This document shows positions 1-31,692 of a DNA stretch of 64,000 bases, piece by piece. A program made the position numbers and the translations under genes. The stretch covers positions 46,001-110,000 of the forward strand of contig JAYKKM010000145.1 of the NCBI GenBank assembly GCA_035772405.1. Reading direction: 5' to 3'. The notes under the pieces are model-generated. The model was not told the origin of the DNA. It saw only the letters and a program-made list of their open reading frames with translations, and did not search any database. Positions within the stretch are counted from its first letter, which is position 1. Each line of letters opens with the position of its first letter. This stretch comes from Chrysogorgia sp. JL179-B06. Its lineage: Eukaryota; Cnidaria; Anthozoa; Scleralcyonacea; Chrysogorgiidae.

Positions 1-373
1 TTATCTTCATGGTAAGTTTTATATTTTGGATATTGTTAATTTAACATCTGCTTTATAAAGTATATATATATATATATAGGTAATATATATAGGTAATATT
101 TGGCATTTCACTGCACTAGTACTGCACTAGCATCGCAGGGTTGCGGGTTCAATTCCAGCCGGAAGGCCTTGAAGTTGCATTTTTCGCAACTGGTCCCGGT
201 TTGGTCTTACAATGTATATATTCCAACACTCGAAATTTTCCTTCACCACTAATCCATATGAACATGTAGTTTAATCGAGTGAAATGCCAAATATTACCTA
301 TAATATACCCAGAATCTTATCCCGGCATTACCACCACTATATATACAGAACTCGTGACTAGGCTCTCGGCAAC

Positions 374-447
374 GCCTTCTGTAGCTCAGTGGTTAGAGCA
401 CTGCACTAGCATCGCAGGGTCGCTGGTTCAATTCCCAGCCGGAAGGC
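374..447 (+). tRNA. tRNA-Ala(AGC)-like cloverleaf inside the tandem array
   Basis: The 74 bases fold by eye as a tRNA: acceptor arms GCCTTCT and GGAAGGC pair with one wobble, the D stem is GCTC/GAGC, and the anticodon loop CTAGCAT places AGC (alanine) at the anticodon. The anticodon stem has one mismatch and the T arm only closes with an 8-base loop, so it may be a pseudogene or SINE head. No clear T-run terminator follows directly. Confidence 0.4.
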
Positions 448-915
448 CTTGAAGTTGCATTTTTCGCAACTGCATGGTCCCGGTTTGGTCTTACAATGTA
501 TATATTCCAACACTCGAAATTTTCCTTCACCACTAATCCATATGAACATGTAGTTTAATCGAGTGAAATGCCAAATATTACCTATAATATACCCAGAATC
601 TTATCCCGGCATTACCACCACTATATATACAGAACTCGTGAACGGCTTTTGTAGCTCACTGGTCAGAGCACTGCACTAGCATCGCAGGTTCAATTCCCAG
701 CCGGAAGGCCTTGAAGTTGCATTTTTCGCAACTGGTCCCGGTTTGGTCTTACAATGTATATATTCCAACACTCGAAATTTTCCTTCACCACTAATCCATA
801 TGAACATGTAGTTTAATCGAGTGAAATGCCAAATATTACCTATAATATACCCAGAATCTTATCCCGGCATTACCACCACTATATATACAGAACTCGTGAC
901 TAGGCTCTCGGCAAC

Positions 916-989
916 GCCTTCTGTAGCTCAGTGGTTAGAGCACTGCACTAGCATCGCAGGGTCGCTGGTTCAATTCCCAGCCGGAAGGC
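916..989 (+). tRNA. Second tRNA-Ala(AGC)-like copy in the array
   Basis: It has the same acceptor, D-arm and AGC anticodon loop as the copy at 374-447. A third, more diverged copy is at 1196-1269 and has a TTGGCAGAGC D arm. These are probably SINE heads rather than active genes. Confidence 0.35.
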
Positions 990-1363
990 CTTGAAGTTGC
1001 ATTTTTTGCAACTGGTCCCGGTTTGGTCTTACAATGTATATATTCCAACACTCGAAATTTTCCTTCACCACTAATCCATATGATCATGTAGTTTAATCGA
1101 GTGAAATGCCAAATATTACCTATAATATACCCAGAATCTTATCCCGGCATTACCACCACTATATATACAGAACTCGTGACTAGGCTCTCGGCAACGCCTT
1201 CTGTAGCTCAGTTGGCAGAGCACTGCACTAGCATCGCAGGGTTGCGGGTTCAATTCCCAGCCGGAAGGCCTTGAAGTTGCATTTTTCGCAACTGGTCCCG
1301 GTTTGGTATTATAATGTATATATTCCAACACTCGAAATTTTCCTTCACCACAAATCCATATGA

Positions 1364-1397
<34 letters not shown>

Positions 1398-1635
1398 TTG
1401 TTATGAGATGGCTCTCCACATTCGAATATTGAGCTGGGCTCTGATATTCATTTTACGATTCATTTTACGACTCTTAAAAGTTGGTATACTGCCGAAATTG
1501 TGTATGGGAGGTCTAACATTTCGAGCAAAGGTCCTTCGTCACACAGTGAAATATGTTGTATATTTATATATATTGATGTTGTGAATGTGGGATCTTGGAG
1601 TAGATAGACAATACATGGGCAATCATCAAGCTCAA

Positions 1636-1735
1636 ATCCTCAGGAAATGTTTCTGAGTCCCGGACAGGGATTGAACCTGTAACCTCTGATTGCCGGTGAG
1701 ACGCTCTAACCATTCAGCTACTGAGACTCAGATGG
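1636..1735 (-). repeat. tRNA-derived SINE head
   Basis: On the minus strand the segment reads as a tRNA-like head with TAGCTGAATGGTTAGAGC (A box) and GGTTCAATCC (B box), bounded by complementary ends GAGTCTC and GGGACTC. It is followed by CAGAAACATTTCCTGAG. A plus-strand relative with the same downstream CAGAAACATTTTTCTGAG is at 19,024-19,165. This indicates a dispersed tRNA-derived SINE family. Confidence 0.55.
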
Positions 1736-2112
1736 AGAGCGAGAGTTACAATGTCGATGTACTGGTTTGATTGATATACAGTATGTACTTGACGATACTT
1801 AATTGAGCTTGACGATTGCCCATGTATCGTCTACAGTGAAATATATTAATTATACTTGTGTTTGGATAAAAGTATCCAAACATGGGAATTTAATGCAGTG
1901 TAAAAGCAGTCTCGTATACATGTACATGTATACCCTATTGCATCGCACTGTACTTTTTGTTTTATGTTTTATATATTAAAATATTAAATATATATTTTGT
2001 TATACATGTATGTTTACTGGAAATTATCAGGAAATATATACTGTACTTATATCCTCTGGATTCAGAACTAGTTCATTAACATGAGTGATATTTGCTTGTA
2101 GATAAGTCCTGG

Positions 2113-2382
2113 GGTTGGTTGTTCAAATCCTTATATATATAAGCTATATATATAGCTTATCCAGTGAATATATTTTCTATCCACTGAAGTGAATGGCCAT
2201 CTCAGTAAATTAGTGAGTGAATATATACCACCATTAGTTGAATATGTTGTTGAAAACATGGCTGGTGATATTTACCTGCTATTTTTCTTAGATGGTCATT
2301 CAGTGGATAGAAATATATATTCACTGGATAGGATTTATCCATTGGATAAGCTATCCAGGCTTTGAACAACCAACTCCAGATA
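2113..2382. mobile_element. Foldback MITE-like inverted repeat
   Basis: About 95 bases at 2,113-2,210 (GGTTGGTTGTTCAAA, then GTGAATATATTTTCTATCCAC) recur inverted at 2,289-2,380 (GTGGATAGAAATATATATTC, ending GAACAACCAACT). The centre is roughly 80 bp. There is no coding capacity. Symmetric ends with a short core are typical of non-autonomous DNA transposons; no target duplication was confirmed. The remaining sequence from 2,383 to 3,750 shows no supported gene. Confidence 0.5.
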
Positions 2383-3769
2383 TTAAGTAAGATACAGTGT
2401 ATCTCCAGTTCGAACAACATGCCACAGACTCAACCGAACAAAACTTCAAGAGCAGTTAAATATATATTATTAAAGTCAATATTTAGCATTAAGCTTGCCC
2501 ATCCAAACATGCATATTGTACTGCAGGGCAGATCCAATATGAAATAAGGAAATGCATGTTATTGTTTTAAAAGTTGCATGGCTGGTGTATTTCAATTGGT
2601 GAGACCGCTTCCTTAATAGTTCCTGGTAAAATACTCTTCTACATATATTTTATACATATATTGTATAATAAAGTACCGGTATAAGGTTTTTTATATTAAA
2701 AGGTTGTTATCGTGTTGTTTAATAAAAGCTTCTGTTATGTTTGGATTTGAATGAAATGGCATTCTGTTACAGCTATTACATATACTGTATACTGCCATGC
2801 AATGCATAATTAAATTTTAAACATCCAGAATTTCTGGTTCAGGTTGCCGTGACTGAGTGTCAGGATCATTTTGCAACCATCTGAATGTTAGCAGATGGCA
2901 CTGGGAACTGCAAACAACTTCAGGGCAACCTAATTACATCTTTACTCCCTAATTATTCTTATTAATTTTATTTATTCTTATTGTGCATCTTTTGTTTTTA
3001 GCTGATAGTACCATATACAGGTATGTCTTGATCAGGATAACATTATCCAAAGGACAGTGGAATTCACAGGAAATAACAATATGGTTGGAACTGGAAGGAA
3101 GATGACAAAATTACAACTTACAAAGCTGAGAGAAGCTAATGTACATTGATATGATTATTTTTATTATTACTGTAGAGAAGGAAAATTTATTGCATTAACA
3201 TTACAGCAACATCATAACCTTAACATTATTTATAAACCTTTTTCGTAAAGATTGCAGCTGAAACAAGGCTTGTGGGTCAAAAATAAGCTCAGGGTGAACA
3301 ATTGAAATTTGCTATACATATATTCGTTTGTTGTTTGGACTGAGACAAAACAAGTAATTTTGACCCATAAGCCTCGTTCCTGTGATGTCTGCCATCTTTA
3401 TCCAAAAGACCTATATATATCTAATTATACCTTAGGTGGTGTTTATATGGAGGCGAGCCAGCTCAGGTACCCGGGCAGACTGCTATACATTTTCACTAAT
3501 CCTGCATTAATATTTATAGTTTTAATAATAGTTTTAAATATTTACAGTATATGTAAGGGGATGCATGGTTATAGCATTTAATTTGTTCGAAGTATTTTCA
3601 TGTAGGACTATAATCTTGAATTTTATTTATTTAAATAAATGTTTGTATATTTATATACATGTTCTAAGATGTTAATAATGTTTGTGGTTGCGATTCTTGC
3701 AGTTTATATAAAAGTAAGAATCAAATGCTAGACTAGACAAATTCAGTTTGCTTAGGATATTACTTGTTT

Positions 3770-4235
3770 TGAGCACAAATATTCTTGAAAGATTCTTGCC
3801 AATAATTATATTATTACTTAATATGCAGGCAAGAATAAAATTGCTCAATTTAGGCAAATATTTTCTTAAAATTATAATTATTTTCTTAAAACAAGAATCG
3901 GGTAAGAATTATATTCTTGGTAAGAATATATTCTTGCTAAGAATAATATTCTTACTATATGGACAAGAATAATTTTACTAGTTTTAAGCCATTTTTTGCT
4001 CAAAACAAGAATTGTTTTCTTTAAAATAAGAATCGGATAAGAAATATATTGCTTATTTAAAGCACATATATGTTCTTGTCAAGAATAATGTTCTTGACAA
4101 GAATAATATTCTTGGCAAGAATGGCATTCTTGATAAGAATAATATTCTCACTATATGGACAAGAATGATTATACTTGTTTTAAGCAATATCTTGCTTAAA
4201 ACAAGATTTTTTTTTCTTAAAATAAGAATCACGAT
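3770..4235. repeat. Short-period repeat of AAGAAT/ATTCTT hairpins with a ~196-bp tandem duplication
   Basis: The region is built from repeated CAAGAAT and ATTCTTG half-sites that form many small palindromes. A block with CTATATGGACAAGAAT and TTTTAAGC at 3,953-4,040 is repeated at about 4,152-4,235. Open frames here arise from the low-complexity pattern and are not genes. From 4,300 to 5,216 nothing beyond short repeat fragments is seen. Confidence 0.6.
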
Positions 4236-5216
4236 TTTGCTGTGCATATACATGTACCAAAAGAAAATACTAGAAGAATAAGATTGGTAAACTGCCAAAA
4301 TTGGTGTGTATGAGAGGTTTTGAACGAAAGCTGTTCGTCAGAGAATGAAACGGCTCGAACGTTAGACATATATATATACACGATTTCGAACACTTTTATA
4401 TATTTATACCACACTATACACTGCATTTTCCCGTGAAACCTGTATCATCCAAATCACTATAATGCATGCAAATGGTACTATATGTATCAATTTTATATAC
4501 AAAAACGCATATAGGATATTGGCACTCTATATAAAGACATATATCGCTGATGCATGCATACTACCTCATCACCATGTTCACCATGGATAGAGAAGGGTTT
4601 CTTAAACTTGACTCGTGCTTGATCATGTTCCATTAAAGTGATATTGCACGGAACGATTTTTAATGAAAATGCAGTTAAATAAATAGCCTATATATATATC
4701 AAGGTTATGAAAACCACTTTTTTATTGAATGCATCGTGATTAAGGTTATTATTATTATTATAAACAGTAGTAATTTGTTCGCATTCAAAATAAGCGAACT
4801 TAAAAGTAATAAATCAAAGATTTCTGTAGGGATAGCGCTGATCTGTAAGTCCAATTGACAAAATGAATCATACGAGCAAACTGGGTTGCACGTTTGTTCA
4901 AACAAAGCGCGCCAGTTAAACTCGTTTAACTCAGGAGCGAATTGATCATACATGGTTCACTTTTCTGTGGCCGCAGCCTTACCACATGCAGGGTTGTGTC
5001 CCATAATATTCTATACATGCATAAATGAAGAATCTTTATTCTTTTTCTATATTTTATTCAACCTTCTTAGTTTTTATTCAGTTTACACTACATGTCCAAC
5101 CGCGCGGCGGCATTAGTACCTGTATAGCTAACCCCCATCTTCTAATTTCTTTAAGAAAATATCTTTACTTACACAGAAGATTATTAAAACTATTTTTCGT
5201 GCCAGGTTAGATTCAC

Positions 5217-25060
<19,844 letters not shown>

Positions 25061-26650
25061 CTGAAGTGAAAAGGATTAATAATTAAAAATGAGGGAAGCC
25101 GTGTGCAGGTGCAGTGTGTGTTCTTGCAGCGGGAGGGGTGGAGACAACTATTTGAAAAACGGGAAAACGTTAACCTGGAACGTTATCCTCCATTAAGTAC
25201 GCCCTTGGAACGATTGAATAACTACGATTAATTTGAACAAATCTGAAATCTCTAGCGCTTAAGTTGGTGCTTTCAACACTATTCTGGTGTTGGTAATGTT
25301 TATCTTAATTGACAGCAACAAATGTTCAGTAAATTAAAGTATTTTTCGAAGTAATACACCATCTTTCAACACGATTTCTGTCTGTAGAACAATGGCGTCA
25401 TTTTTCTTAATAAGGCCTAAGAGAACTGGTCAAATCCAGGAGGAATACACAGTAAATTCCGCATGTACACTTCTATACCAGTTTAGCAGGTTTAGAAGAG
25501 GTAAAATCTGACTTTTATGTAAAATCTAAAGTAAATGTAGGATGCGAACTGTCTATTTCATTTGAACAGTCATGTAATAAATATCCCGGTTTTACAGATA
25601 ATATAGGTCAGGCATTTTATAGCTACTTGTATACATCCGAAATACATCTGAAACTCATATTATCGGTAAAACCATTCAATAAGATGTATTTATTTTATAA
25701 ATTGCAAATTATTTAATCTTTCAACACGACTTCTGTCCATATTTCAACTAAACGTTTGTAGTATGTTTTCGCAGCGACCCCCTCCCAGATGACATATGAG
25801 CGAGAATAAGCCAAAATACTCCAAGTAGTATATAATTATTCTCCTATACTTAGAGTTATAAAAATCAGTAAGTGTACAAGTGTTGTTAATTTTAGGATTC
25901 TAGATCCTAACATTAACCCGAACCCTAATTACCCCTAACCTCCCGCCTTGAGTTTCATGCTAAACCCTAACCCCCTGCATTTGCATCGAACCAAGATCCA
26001 TTTTAATTACACGAATTTATTTGTTGGCAATGTTGATAAACAAATCTTCAAGCAATACACAGGACCCACGACCCTCATTTCTTTTGCAGATATCATATAT
26101 TGATGACGGTTTTAATATAGATATAGTCACGTGTAAACTTAGAGAGATTCATTAGTTTCATGAATGATTTCTATCCAGCGCTCATGGGTAATCAGGGAAA
26201 CCTCATGTGTATCGTTCTTGGATATTTCGGGACTTATTAATGGTGATACATGCGCTTATATAAGCCGACCGACACATGCGTTACCGACTGTTTTCTTCCC
26301 ACCCTAACCACACTAAACAATAATAATAATAATAATAATAACAATAATTTTTTAATAAGAAAATGATTTTATTACAACATAATAATAACTTTAACAATAA
26401 TAATAATAATAATAGAATAAAAAGCCTATTTACATATTTTAATCCATAAAATCTAAAGTTCATTTACGTACTCGGTTCCTAAATTTTATTAAAAAGAAAA
26501 ACAAAAAAGTTCCAATATTAAAAGGATTCAAGTTCATAAAATTACAATTATTATTATTTCAAATATTTACGGAGGATAAAAAACATTTCAGTGTACTTAA
26601 ACACTGTTATCAACATGTGTCCTGACATCAAAGATCACGTTCCGGTATTA
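25061..26650. other. No gene seen; AT-rich, microsatellites
   Basis: It contains a short stretch of CCCTAA-like words near 25,920-25,975, too degenerate to call telomeric, and (AAT)n runs at about 26,319-26,340 and 26,396-26,414. The RTK signal-peptide exon may lie here but was not identified. Confidence 0.5.
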
Positions 26651-26672
26651 AAAGTTCGAGTCCATAAAATTA

Positions 26673-27071
26673 CTATTGAATGGCTCCTTCAATAGTTTCG
26701 ACATCAAAGTCCACATTCCTAACATCACAAGGGACTCTCCTGATTGTCCTAGAACCTCTCAAGCAGATGAGGGCGGATCTTAATAATGCAAACGACGTTT
26801 TTGCTCTGATCCAAGAGACCGTCTTAGCATACTGCTCCCCCTTCTTTAAAGCTATCAGCTCCGCAAGGCGACTGTGATATCTCAAACATTCTTGGCCCAT
26901 TCCGCCGGTTGTGGTAAATATTAAGGGCGTGAATGTTCCATGTTCAATGTCGAGAACTCTCCTTGAGTACTGGCGCTTCTTCTCGTTCTCATGCATTCGG
27001 TAGATCTGTTGTGCCCTAGAGCGATCACATTGTGTAGAAGGGGCGCACTTAAGGACAATTATTGGCATCAA
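26673..27071 (-). pseudogene. LINE protein C-terminal fragment
   Basis: An open frame of 132 codons with [30 protein letters not shown] and a Cys/Arg-rich end (LICLRGSR) resembles the C-terminal part of LINE-encoded reverse-transcriptase proteins common in cnidarians. The rest of the RT is absent, so it is a 5'-truncated copy inserted on the minus strand. Confidence 0.6.
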
Positions 27072-27514
27072 CTCGATGTACCGGCACCTCCTACGGCCGG
27101 TATCTGTCTGACCTGTCTTGCATTTACAGTATAACTTGCCGGTCCGACGTACTCACACGGCTTAAAGATACACGTATAGTCCAGCGCAGGATACGTGGTC
27201 TATATGGTGTTAGAAGAAGCAAGTCTATGAAGAAGCAAGGCTGGTGACATCAGGCAATGGTTTTACTGGGAGATATTAAGAATTGGATTGCACGATGGCG
27301 GCCTGGAACACTGGTCGTTGTTCCTTGAACTAACACTCACTCCGGAAATTAAACACTCCAAGCGACCAAGCAGCCCTTTTAAGTGACAGTACTGTTTGCC
27401 TCAATCCGAGGAGGGGGCTAGAAAAGGTGCCCTATATAGAGCGACATCGTAATCGGGTGGTTTTCCGCGATCACCTATTAACCATATTCTGTGGTCAAAG
27501 AAAGATAAAGATAA

Positions 27515-27610
27515 AGTAAAGTTTGAAACTGAAAATTGGAAGTTGGAATGTGCGGACTCTGAACGACAAGTGGTAAAGACAGCTAAAGGTAACCTGGAAA
27601 GAGCAGACCA
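27515..27610 (+). pseudogene. LINE endonuclease start fragment
   Basis: In one plus frame the segment reads LKIGSWNVRTLND, the conserved first motif of LINE apurinic-type endonucleases, and then breaks down after about 30 codons. A short 5' relic. Confidence 0.5.
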
Positions 27611-27909
27611 ACAACTCTATCCCATGGAGCTGTCTTGTGATGCGTATAACCTCCAAAAGCCAAACCCGTCAGCACCCGATTTCATTTCACGAGCTACAAG
27701 AAATGCGGCTGCAGCAACGAACTTACGTATCCAGCAGACGGCGGCGGAGAGAAGAACGAATCTTGACCTTTTTTGCACATTACATTATATCGTTGTTAAT
27801 TAAAATAATTTAGTTTTGTTTAGGTAATGGTCGCAATTACGACAAAGTCAGCTGTCTCCCGAATACATATATCTCTATCGAGCTATATGGGGAGGGTAAT
27901 TGATAAAAG

Positions 27910-28040
27910 GAGAATAGTCGGCGAATAGTGCGAATAGTCGGCGAATAGTGCGAATAGTCGGCGAATAGTGCGAATAGTCGGCGAATAGTGCGAATAGTCG
28001 GCGAATAGTGCGAATAGTCGGCGAATAGTGCGAATAGTGC
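27910..28040 (+). repeat. 20-bp tandem repeat inside the foldback arm
   Basis: About seven copies of GAATAGTCGGCGAATAGTGC; the counterpart in the other arm (30,088-30,146) has fewer and imperfect copies. There are no spacers of unique sequence. Confidence 0.9.
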
Positions 28041-29368
28041 AAATCAACTGTCTTCTTGAAAGCATGGTCACATTTATACAAGAAGGACAAGATGTCCGAG
28101 ACGACAAAGACATTCTGTGAGGTATTTATTCCTTTTTTCTTTCTTTTATTAAACTATATAACTACAATGAAAAGAATACTCGAGGTGACTGTTAATCTGT
28201 TATGTTTTAAGGCGATTTGTTTGTATATTTTATGTAAATTTATATGGCCGTATGCGCAAATATTGCTCACTAAACACTCCAAATCGGGGGAAATCAAGCA
28301 TGTTAAGGACCTTGAGGCGATCGCATTTCGGCATGTAATTATGCAAATTCACTTTGAATTTGTAAACAAAGATTATCCGTCTGTAAATCATTTTATATGG
28401 ATGAAATATGCATACAATTTACTCAACACGTCTCAGTGGGCATATAAGCAGTTAGGGCTGTTTTCTACAGGCACTGAAGCGTACTTATAAGTATACCTTA
28501 TTCATAAAGGCTGCCGATTTAAAGTTATAGTAATTTTGAATTAAATTCAACACCAGCATGCTGTCTGAAATGGATTTTATGTCGGGGGTGTCCTTAATAT
28601 AGTGGGATTTTGTGTTTGTATTTTGCATAAATTTGTTTTAAAAAAGAATTTTGCATTCAAAATTGTGTAGAAAAACATGTTATATTCACCTTTATATCCC
28701 ACCTTTAAGGCAAATACATGATTTATGGGGAATTTGAACCCGAAAAAATTTATAGTATATAACATGCACATAGCTCTTTATGGTGTATATATGGGGGCCC
28801 CAAAAAAACTCTTGTACATAAGCCTTCAAATCTACTAGCACATGGCTATTTGGCTTCTGTAAATATAAGCCCCCTCCTTTACTATAAGCCCATGGGTCTA
28901 TAGTATGCATGAATAACATGGCAGTTTCACCTTTTTTGTTTTACACTTGACTCGTGTGATGAATATAACATGTTTTTCTACACAATTTTGAATGCAAAAT
29001 AATTTTTTAAAACAAATTTAAAAAATACAAACACAAAATCCCACTATATTAAGGACACCCCCGACATAAAATCCATTTCAGACAGCATGCTGGTGTTGAA
29101 TTTAATTCAAAATTACTATATGTTAATAGATAACTTTAAATCGGCAGCCTTTATGAATAAAGTATACTTATAAATACGCTTCAGTGCCTGTAGAAAACAG
29201 CCCTAACTGCTTATATGCCCACTGAGACGTGTTGAGTAAATTGTATGCATATTTCATCCATATAAAATGATTTACAGACGGATAATCTTTGTTTACAAAT
29301 TCAAAGTGAATTTGCATAATTACATGCCGAAATACGATCGCCTCAAGGTCCTTAACATGCTTGATTTC

Positions 29369-29828
29369 TAGGGATGTGCCGGATCCGGATACCGGTAAAA
29401 TACCGGTATCCGGTAAAATTCCGCTATCCGGTAGTATCCGGTATCCGGTAAACTTTTACCGGATATTTACCGGATATATGCTGTGTTTACTTCCGCTTGC
29501 GCTTAGGTCTGTTTCCCTTGGTACGAGGCAGGAAGACAGGAAGTTATTCCACTTTATAATATATTAGACACTAATTGTTCCAGTTTTCTTTAAGATGTAT
29601 TATTATATACTTGTTCTAGTTTGATGCTTTTCATATTTTATTTGAATTTCAGGTGTAAACTATCTGTATGTACACTGACAATAGTATTCCCATTTCTTTC
29701 TCCAACCCGGTCCCTTGTAGTTAAACCTGCTACTATTACAATAGTACTATCCGGTATCCGATACTATCCGGTCAATGACTATCCGGTTAAATCCGGTATC
29801 CGGTAAAGTGGTATCCGGCACATCCCTA
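29369..29828. mobile_element. hAT-type MITE nested in the foldback element
   Basis: The 460-bp insert begins TAGGGATGTGCCGGA and ends TCCGGCACATCCCTA. It is flanked by perfect 8-bp duplications TTGATTTC (29,361-29,368 and 29,829-29,836). The uninterrupted site GAAATCAA survives in the opposite arm near 28,290. Many internal ATCCGGTATCCGG-type subrepeats lie near both ends. 8-bp duplications and TAGGG ends are typical of hAT. Confidence 0.85.
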
Positions 29829-30359
29829 TTGATTTCCCCCGATTTGGAGTGTTTAGTGAGCAATATTTGCGCATACGGCCATATAAATTTACATAAAATA
29901 TACAAACAAATCGCCTTAAAACATAACAGATTAACAGTCACCTCGAGTATTCTTTTCATTGTAGTTATATAGTTTAATAAAAGAAAGAAAAAAGGAATAA
30001 ATACCTCACAGAATGTCTTTGTCGTCTCGGACATCTTTTCCTTCTTGTATAAATGCGACCATGCTTTCAAGAAGACAGTTGATTTGCACTATTCGCCGAC
30101 TATTCGCCGACTATTCGCACTATTCGCCGACTATTCGCGACTATTCTCCTTTTATCAATTACCATATGGGGAGTGTCGGTCGGAAACTGATGCAATAAGA
30201 CCACAGGGTGCCGGCCCATCTGTTACACATAATAATTGCTGCCGTAGGCAGCACACTAATCTTGACATGGGTTATCTATGTCTCGTGCCCAGACCTCTTT
30301 CCGCACCTATGTATATAGTCAACGAGATCTCGATATATGTGAAAATTTCCTAGGTGGAT

Positions 30360-31200
30360 GTTCAGTTTTATGACGTTTTGTGACGTCGTAGTTTAGTTTG
30401 CTCTGGAACGAGATTGTTCACATACTCCAGAGGGTTATTCGTTTTCACGGAAGTTGTACGGAATTAATGTTCGGAACTTGTCAACGCCACCACGAACATG
30501 GTATTTTCTGATCTGAGACGAAGTTCTCGAACGATCTGTCCTGCCTTTGGTGCTGTTGGGAATTTCAATTCATTTCAGTGAGGAGATATTCTGTTTTCAA
30601 GGTAAGACGACTAAGATAGTTCTGTGTACTTGGTTTGTCTCGTGTGTACACGCAACTCAAATCAAACGAAGTCATTGTGCTCGTTAAAATCAAACCTAGC
30701 GAAGCTGGTGACATTTGACAGTTCTCGCCAAAGACAATACTCAGTATTTACAAACGAAGGTTTGTGCCTGTTGCTCAACAACCTTGTCATTACTTTACCT
30801 GAAATGGGAGTGACAATCGATCAATATCGTGCCCGAATATTTGGTGGACACAACGTAAGAATCAAACAGGATTCAAGACCACTCGAAGAATAGAAACAGG
30901 ATTCAAGACCACTCGAAGAATAGATATAATCTTTTCTGGAACAACATTGATGTTAATTCAGTTGGTTGTAACAACCAGTATCACAGTATGCAAATTTTTA
31001 AACGATTTACATATTTAGTCATAACATGACCAGTAACTATGGTATTACTAATATTGATGCAAATATTTTACTTCAGTGTATATTTATATTTTCCAACAGC
31101 AAGTGATAGTGAATATCATGTTACAATGTGTATGTTATTGTTGCTCTGTTGTTGAGAATGGCAAATGATGTCGAAGAAAATCCTGGTCTCACAATATATG
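30360..31200 (+). pseudogene. Retroelement 5' relic with 2A-like peptide motif
   Basis: An 89-codon frame at 30,624-30,893 ends with MGVTIDQYRARI. A second frame from 31,128 has VALLLRMANDVEENPG followed by Leu at about 31,150-31,190, the D-V-E-x-N-P-G core of 2A ribosome-skipping peptides, but with the final Pro replaced. 2A motifs are known near the N-termini of some non-LTR retrotransposons in marine invertebrates. A 30-bp tandem duplication lies at 30,868-30,925. No intact downstream domain is present. Confidence 0.45.
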
Positions 31201-31209
31201 ATGTTGTTC

Positions 31210-31692
31210 AACCTCGTAACCCAGGGCATTTTACCTCCACGGTGGAAGGTCGGCGAAAATGTCCCTGGGATCGGCTGGTCCATTCTATAATGCGATTGGC
31301 TTGTCATTCAAACTCCAATTAATTCAGCCGAGTATAATTTATTCATCTAAATCTGAATGCTGTCTTTAAATTGTACAGGAAATTAGAAGTGATAACTTTC
31401 ACTAAATTGGATATATGCTTCTTCATACCTTTTGTAAGAGATAACCATGGATGTATGGTAAATTATTAATCTTGTTAGCTGCTTTTATGCCGACAAATGC
31501 TGACATGAACAACTCTGATTATTTTTCAATTGTTCAGGTCAATAAAGTAGACAAAGGCAATGGAACAAAGACCACAAAAATTATCATATCTAAACACCCA
31601 GAAATTCTGGGTGTCATGTGACCAGCCGATCCCAGGGCCATTTTCGCAGACCTTCCACCGTGGAAGCAAAATGCCCTGGGTACGAGGTTGGA
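31210..31692. repeat. Inverted pair of 75-bp dispersed repeats
   Basis: The copy at 31,210-31,290 (CCTCGTAACCCAGGGCATTTT, CCACGGTGGAAGG) and the copy at 31,618-31,692 (opposite orientation, CTTCCACCGTGGAAGC, GGTACGAGGTTGG) face each other across about 330 bp. A third copy is at 24,695-24,765. They may be the ends of one non-autonomous element. Confidence 0.55.

Larger units (their letters stand above)
121..1365 (+). repeat. Tandem array of tRNA-Ala-like / SINE units
   Basis: Four to five head-to-tail units of about 270-280 bp. The internal promoter-like A box (TAGCTCAGTGGTTAGAGC) recurs near 381, 651, 923 and 1203, and each is followed by a B box (GGTTCAATTCC). The first unit is truncated and lacks its A box. 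After each tRNA-like head comes a shared tail that contains GCAACTGGTCCCGG, TCCAACACTCGAAATTTTCC and GTGAAATGCCAAATATTACC. Reverse-oriented copies of the same tail and head are found at about 23,950-24,290, so this is a dispersed family locally amplified here. It could be a SINE amplified in tandem or decayed tRNA gene clusters; the sequence does not settle which. Confidence 0.8.
27895..30163. mobile_element. Large foldback (palindromic) transposon with 10-bp target duplication
   Basis: The arms at 27,895-28,691 and 28,958-30,163 are inverted copies around a loop of about 265 bp. Both ends are flanked by ATATGGGGAG (27,885-27,894 and 30,164-30,173). The ends start GGTAATTGATAAAAGGAG. A 20-bp tandem repeat (GAATAGTCGGCGAATAGTGC) sits just inside each end, about seven times on the left and roughly three on the right. 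Open frames of up to 144 codons in each arm mirror one another and show no family features. A 10-bp duplication suits a Mutator-like element; that class call is inference. A later insertion at 29,369-29,828 interrupts the right arm. Confidence 0.8.

Noticed and set aside
3770..4235. AAGAAT/ATTCTT cluster considered as heat-shock elements
   Set aside because: Half-site spacing is not the 5-bp step required for heat-shock factor binding.
25915..25980. CCCTAA-like words considered as interstitial telomere
   Set aside because: Only scattered, imperfect copies without a run of exact hexamers.
27910..28040. Regular 20-bp repeat considered as a CRISPR array
   Set aside because: No unique spacers; a simple tandem repeat inside an animal transposon.
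28056..28490. 144-codon open frame with hydrophobic stretches (mirrored at 29,747-30,070)
   Set aside because: Lies in the arms of a palindromic transposon. The mirrored copy is also open, but there is no domain and no codon signature; probably a by-product of AT-rich arm sequence.
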